Assembly: GCA_004298625.1 (NCBI GenBank) | Contig: SCSY01000190.1 | Coordinates: forward strand, 1 to 6,043 | DNA: 6,043 nucleotides | Direction: 5' to 3' | Source of the DNA: Nitrospirota bacterium | GTDB taxonomy: Bacteria > Nitrospirota > Thermodesulfovibrionia > Thermodesulfovibrionales > UBA1546 | Shown here: piece by piece, positions 5,419 through 6,043 of the stretch | Layout of the letters: each line of letters opens with the position of its first letter | How positions within the stretch are numbered: the first letter of the stretch is position 1 | The notes under the pieces: model-generated | Database searches by the model: none | Told to the model about the DNA's origin: nothing | The model's input: only the letters and a program-made list of their open reading frames with translations | Translations under genes and position numbers: made by a program

Positions 5419-6043
5419 CATATTTTTTTCTTGCTTGGCAATTTATCTTTTTTTAGAATCCCTTTTTGATTTGAGAGTTCAAAGCGGTGTATACTTATCC
5501 CTTCATACAAATCTGCTGCTCGTATTAAGTTCTCATCTACTATTGCGTCTTCATGGAACACCAAATATACTAATTTTCCAATTCTCTTAATCTCATTAAT
5601 TAAAGGTAAATAGTCAGCATCTCCGGCAAGCAGAACAGCTAAATCATAATTATTCAAGAAAGCATGTGATAAGACATCCTTGGTTAGAGTTATATCGACG
5701 CCTTTGCTTTTGCGCCCTTTTATTTTCTTAAAGACTTCTGGATGAAAACCAATACGCCACAACCTGTTTTTTATCTCATTGACTCGGTTGTCATCACCGA
5801 CGACACTTGTATAATAATATGAGCGAATAGGTGCCTTTTTCAGCAGTCCGTCAATGATGATTTCAACCTGTAACATAAGCGATGGCCAGACATATACGTC
5901 AGGTTCATAATAATCACCTTGAATTAGTTCCAGCCCTTTTTCTTTTGCTATATCCTGAGCTCTTATAGTAAAATTTTCGCCATCTACAAATAGCATCCAT
6001 CGTTGAATATTTGGATGATAGTGTCTGTGATGATGTTTTAATG
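5418..6043 (-). CDS. NYN domain (PIN-like, LabA-type) putative ribonuclease, 5' end outside window
   Basis: NYN domains are PIN-like metal-dependent nucleases thought to act on RNA. Counting from the internal ATG at 5996, the acidic site is VDGEN (4-8), KGVD (98-101) with Asp101, and GDADY (125-129), in the family order; strands YDLAVLLAG and GKLVYLVF support the Rossmann-like fold. The C-terminus is a Lys-rich tail (KKDKLPSKKKI). The ATG at 5996 gives 192 residues but has no ribosome binding site, and the frame stays open upstream to the edge, adding LKHHHRHYHPNIQRW without a start codon. As VDGEN would otherwise begin only four residues in, I infer the true start lies beyond 6043. The next gene downstream is the uncharacterised protein. 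Substrate unknown. Confidence 0.8.
   Translation of the reverse strand, partial: LKHHHRHYHPNIQRWMLFVDGENFTIRAQDIAKEKGLELIQGDYYEPDVYVWPSLMLQVEIIIDGLLKKAPIRSYYYTSVVGDDNRVNEIKNRLWRIGFHPEVFKKIKGRKSKGVDITLTKDVLSHAFLNNYDLAVLLAGDADYLPLINEIKRIGKLVYLVFHEDAIVDENLIRAADLYEGISIHRFELSNQKGILKKDKLPSKKKI

Noticed and set aside
1..6043. CRISPR arrays, tRNA or rRNA genes, insertion sequences
   Set aside because: No regularly spaced repeats, no tRNA-like folds, no transposase reading frames and no terminal inverted repeats with target duplications were seen on either strand.

Overview
The window is bacterial. Every gene I can support lies on the minus strand, so transcription runs from high to low coordinates. 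It falls into two unlike parts. Positions 1-3200 hold the front of a str operon: rpsL (S12), rpsG (S7), fusA (EF-G) and the first 35 codons of tuf (EF-Tu), tightly spaced and with good ribosome binding sites. Protein character and gene order suggest a Nitrospirota or deltaproteobacteria-like organism of medium GC. This taxonomic call is an impression from the S12, S7 and EF-G sequences, not a test.

The str operon has its own promoter in the roughly 375-base gap above rpsL. It has a perfect TTGACA, a 17-base spacer and a TATGAT with an extended -10 TG. An uninterrupted 18-bp palindrome fills most of the spacer and overlaps the -35, so it looks like an operator site. rpoC, a frequent upstream neighbour of rpsL, is not in this window.

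Positions 3475-6043 are accessory DNA: a single-domain PilZ protein (probable c-di-GMP receptor), a ribbon-helix-helix-like antitoxin with a MazF/PemK endoribonuclease toxin, a 224-residue protein I do not recognise, and a NYN (PIN-like) nuclease gene that runs off the right edge. The toxin-antitoxin pair has a TTGACA-17-TAAACT promoter, with two direct copies of TACGTATA 11 bp apart over the -10, a likely autoregulatory operator.

The most unusual structure is the 83-base gap between the NYN stop and the next start codon. It begins with ATCTAAC, contains nested inverted repeats and ends in GTCAGGT, in the order and orientation expected of an integron attC site, though the crossover triplet is imperfect. 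If real, the two right-hand genes could be integron cassettes; this is a hypothesis. Other points are a glycine in S12 where arginine is nearly universal (position 94), and a 12-base rpsL-rpsG spacer too short for the E. coli type of S7 autoregulatory site.
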